Below, one piece after another: positions 63,763-64,000 of a stretch of DNA of 64,000 nucleotides. A program made the translations under genes and the position numbers. The notes beneath the pieces are model-generated. The model worked only from the letters and a program-made list of their open reading frames with translations. It did not search any database and was not told where the DNA came from. The DNA comes from Desulfuromonadaceae bacterium (GTDB lineage: Bacteria; Desulfobacterota; Desulfuromonadia; Geobacterales; Pseudopelobacteraceae): positions 1 to 64,000 of the forward strand of contig JAQUHA010000005.1 in NCBI GenBank assembly GCA_028683855.1, in the 5' to 3' direction. Within the stretch, counting starts at the first letter, position 1, and every line of letters begins with the position of its first letter.

Positions 63763-64000
63763 CTAATCCGGAACTATTGAAGCAACAATAGCTGAATGAA
63801 AATGCGCCAACTGTTTTTTTACCCCAAAATCCATACCTGTCGCAGTAAGCTTCATCCTCTGCTGCATGAATGTCACGCTATCCTCTGTACTTAACTGTCC
63901 GGATGCGCCGGTATAAATTATTGAAGCTGTCTCAAAACTTGCACCATCTTCTGATGCCACATGAACATTACCGTTAAGCAGAACATTTTTTAAGGTACTG
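63763..64000 (-). CDS. lptC: LPS export protein LptC (5' end cut by window)
   Basis: This - strand frame stays open to the window end and reads TLKNVLLNGNVHVASEDG... then GQLSTEDSVTFMQQRMKLTATGMDFG before the stop at 63763. That pattern is the C-terminal half of LptC, which takes LPS from LptFG to LptA. The N-terminal half lies outside the window. Confidence 0.85.
   Translation of the reverse strand, partial: STLKNVLLNGNVHVASEDGASFETASIIYTGASGQLSTEDSVTFMQQRMKLTATGMDFGVKKQLAHFHSAIVASIVPD

Overview
The window holds two unlike pieces of DNA. Bases 1 to about 22,650 are the right-hand part of a lambda-like (siphovirus-type) prophage, entirely on the + strand. The rest, 22,654-64,000, is ordinary bacterial chromosome, mostly on the - strand. 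The chromosome looks like a member of the Geobacter group (Desulfuromonadia/Geobacterales). The reasons are the order thrS-infC-rpmI-rplT-pheS-pheT-ihfA-merR, the order lptC-lptA-lptB-rpoN-hpf-hprK-rapZ-EIIA-ptsH-ptsI, a citramalate synthase, and two periplasmic proteins with c-haem (CxxCH) motifs. The species cannot be named from the sequence alone. By eye the left part of the prophage is clearly richer in G+C than the chromosome, while the tail-tip and fibre genes (about 16.7-22.6 kb) are more AT-rich, so the phage itself looks mosaic.

Prophage layout: end of an unidentified ORF (1-81); a phage-encoded DNA polymerase sliding clamp (DnaN homologue); small early/middle-type genes; terminase small and large subunits; a small helix-turn-helix protein; a strong intrinsic terminator; head genes (decoration-like protein, portal, a fused prohead protease-major capsid protein with an internal Shine-Dalgarno and start); head-tail joining genes; a lysis cassette (holin-like, GH108 muramidase, DUF1353) placed inside the tail region; tail tube; a lambda G/GT-type pair joined by a programmed -1 frameshift on AAAAAAC; tape measure; distal tail and J-like tail-tip protein; and fibre-region genes ending in an SGNH esterase. 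Integrase, repressor and most replication genes are not seen and must lie left of the window. The phage stops at the 3' end of a tRNA-Pro(GGG) gene, which is the probable attachment site; a 10-bp tandem repeat next to it resembles integrase arm sites.

Chromosome layout, left to right: tRNA-Pro; merR-ihfA-pheT-pheS; rplT-rpmI-infC-thrS (infC apparently starts at ATA); tRNA-Val; rlmD-rdgB-rph; a 51-residue zinc-ribbon gene; a ComEA-like gene and cimA; mtaB (+ strand); a CDF metal exporter, recJ and a TPR protein; secF-secD-yajC-tgt-queA and a SpoIID-like gene; a + strand group with a haem-sensor HD-GYP protein, two oligopeptide ABC ATPases and an ArsR repressor; a DsbC-like protein with a c-haem motif; an NtrC/NtrB-type two-component pair, prepilin peptidase, and a regulatory PTS (EI, HPr, EIIA-Man, RapZ, HPr kinase) next to hpf, rpoN and the lipopolysaccharide-transport genes lptB-lptA-lptC (lptC cut by the window end).

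The items most worth a second look are the phage sliding clamp, the protease-capsid fusion with its internal start, the frameshift site, the palindromic element inside the tail operon, the ATA-initiated infC, and the two haem-motif proteins (HD-GYP and DsbC-like). I did not find a CRISPR array, a recognisable defence island or a riboswitch.
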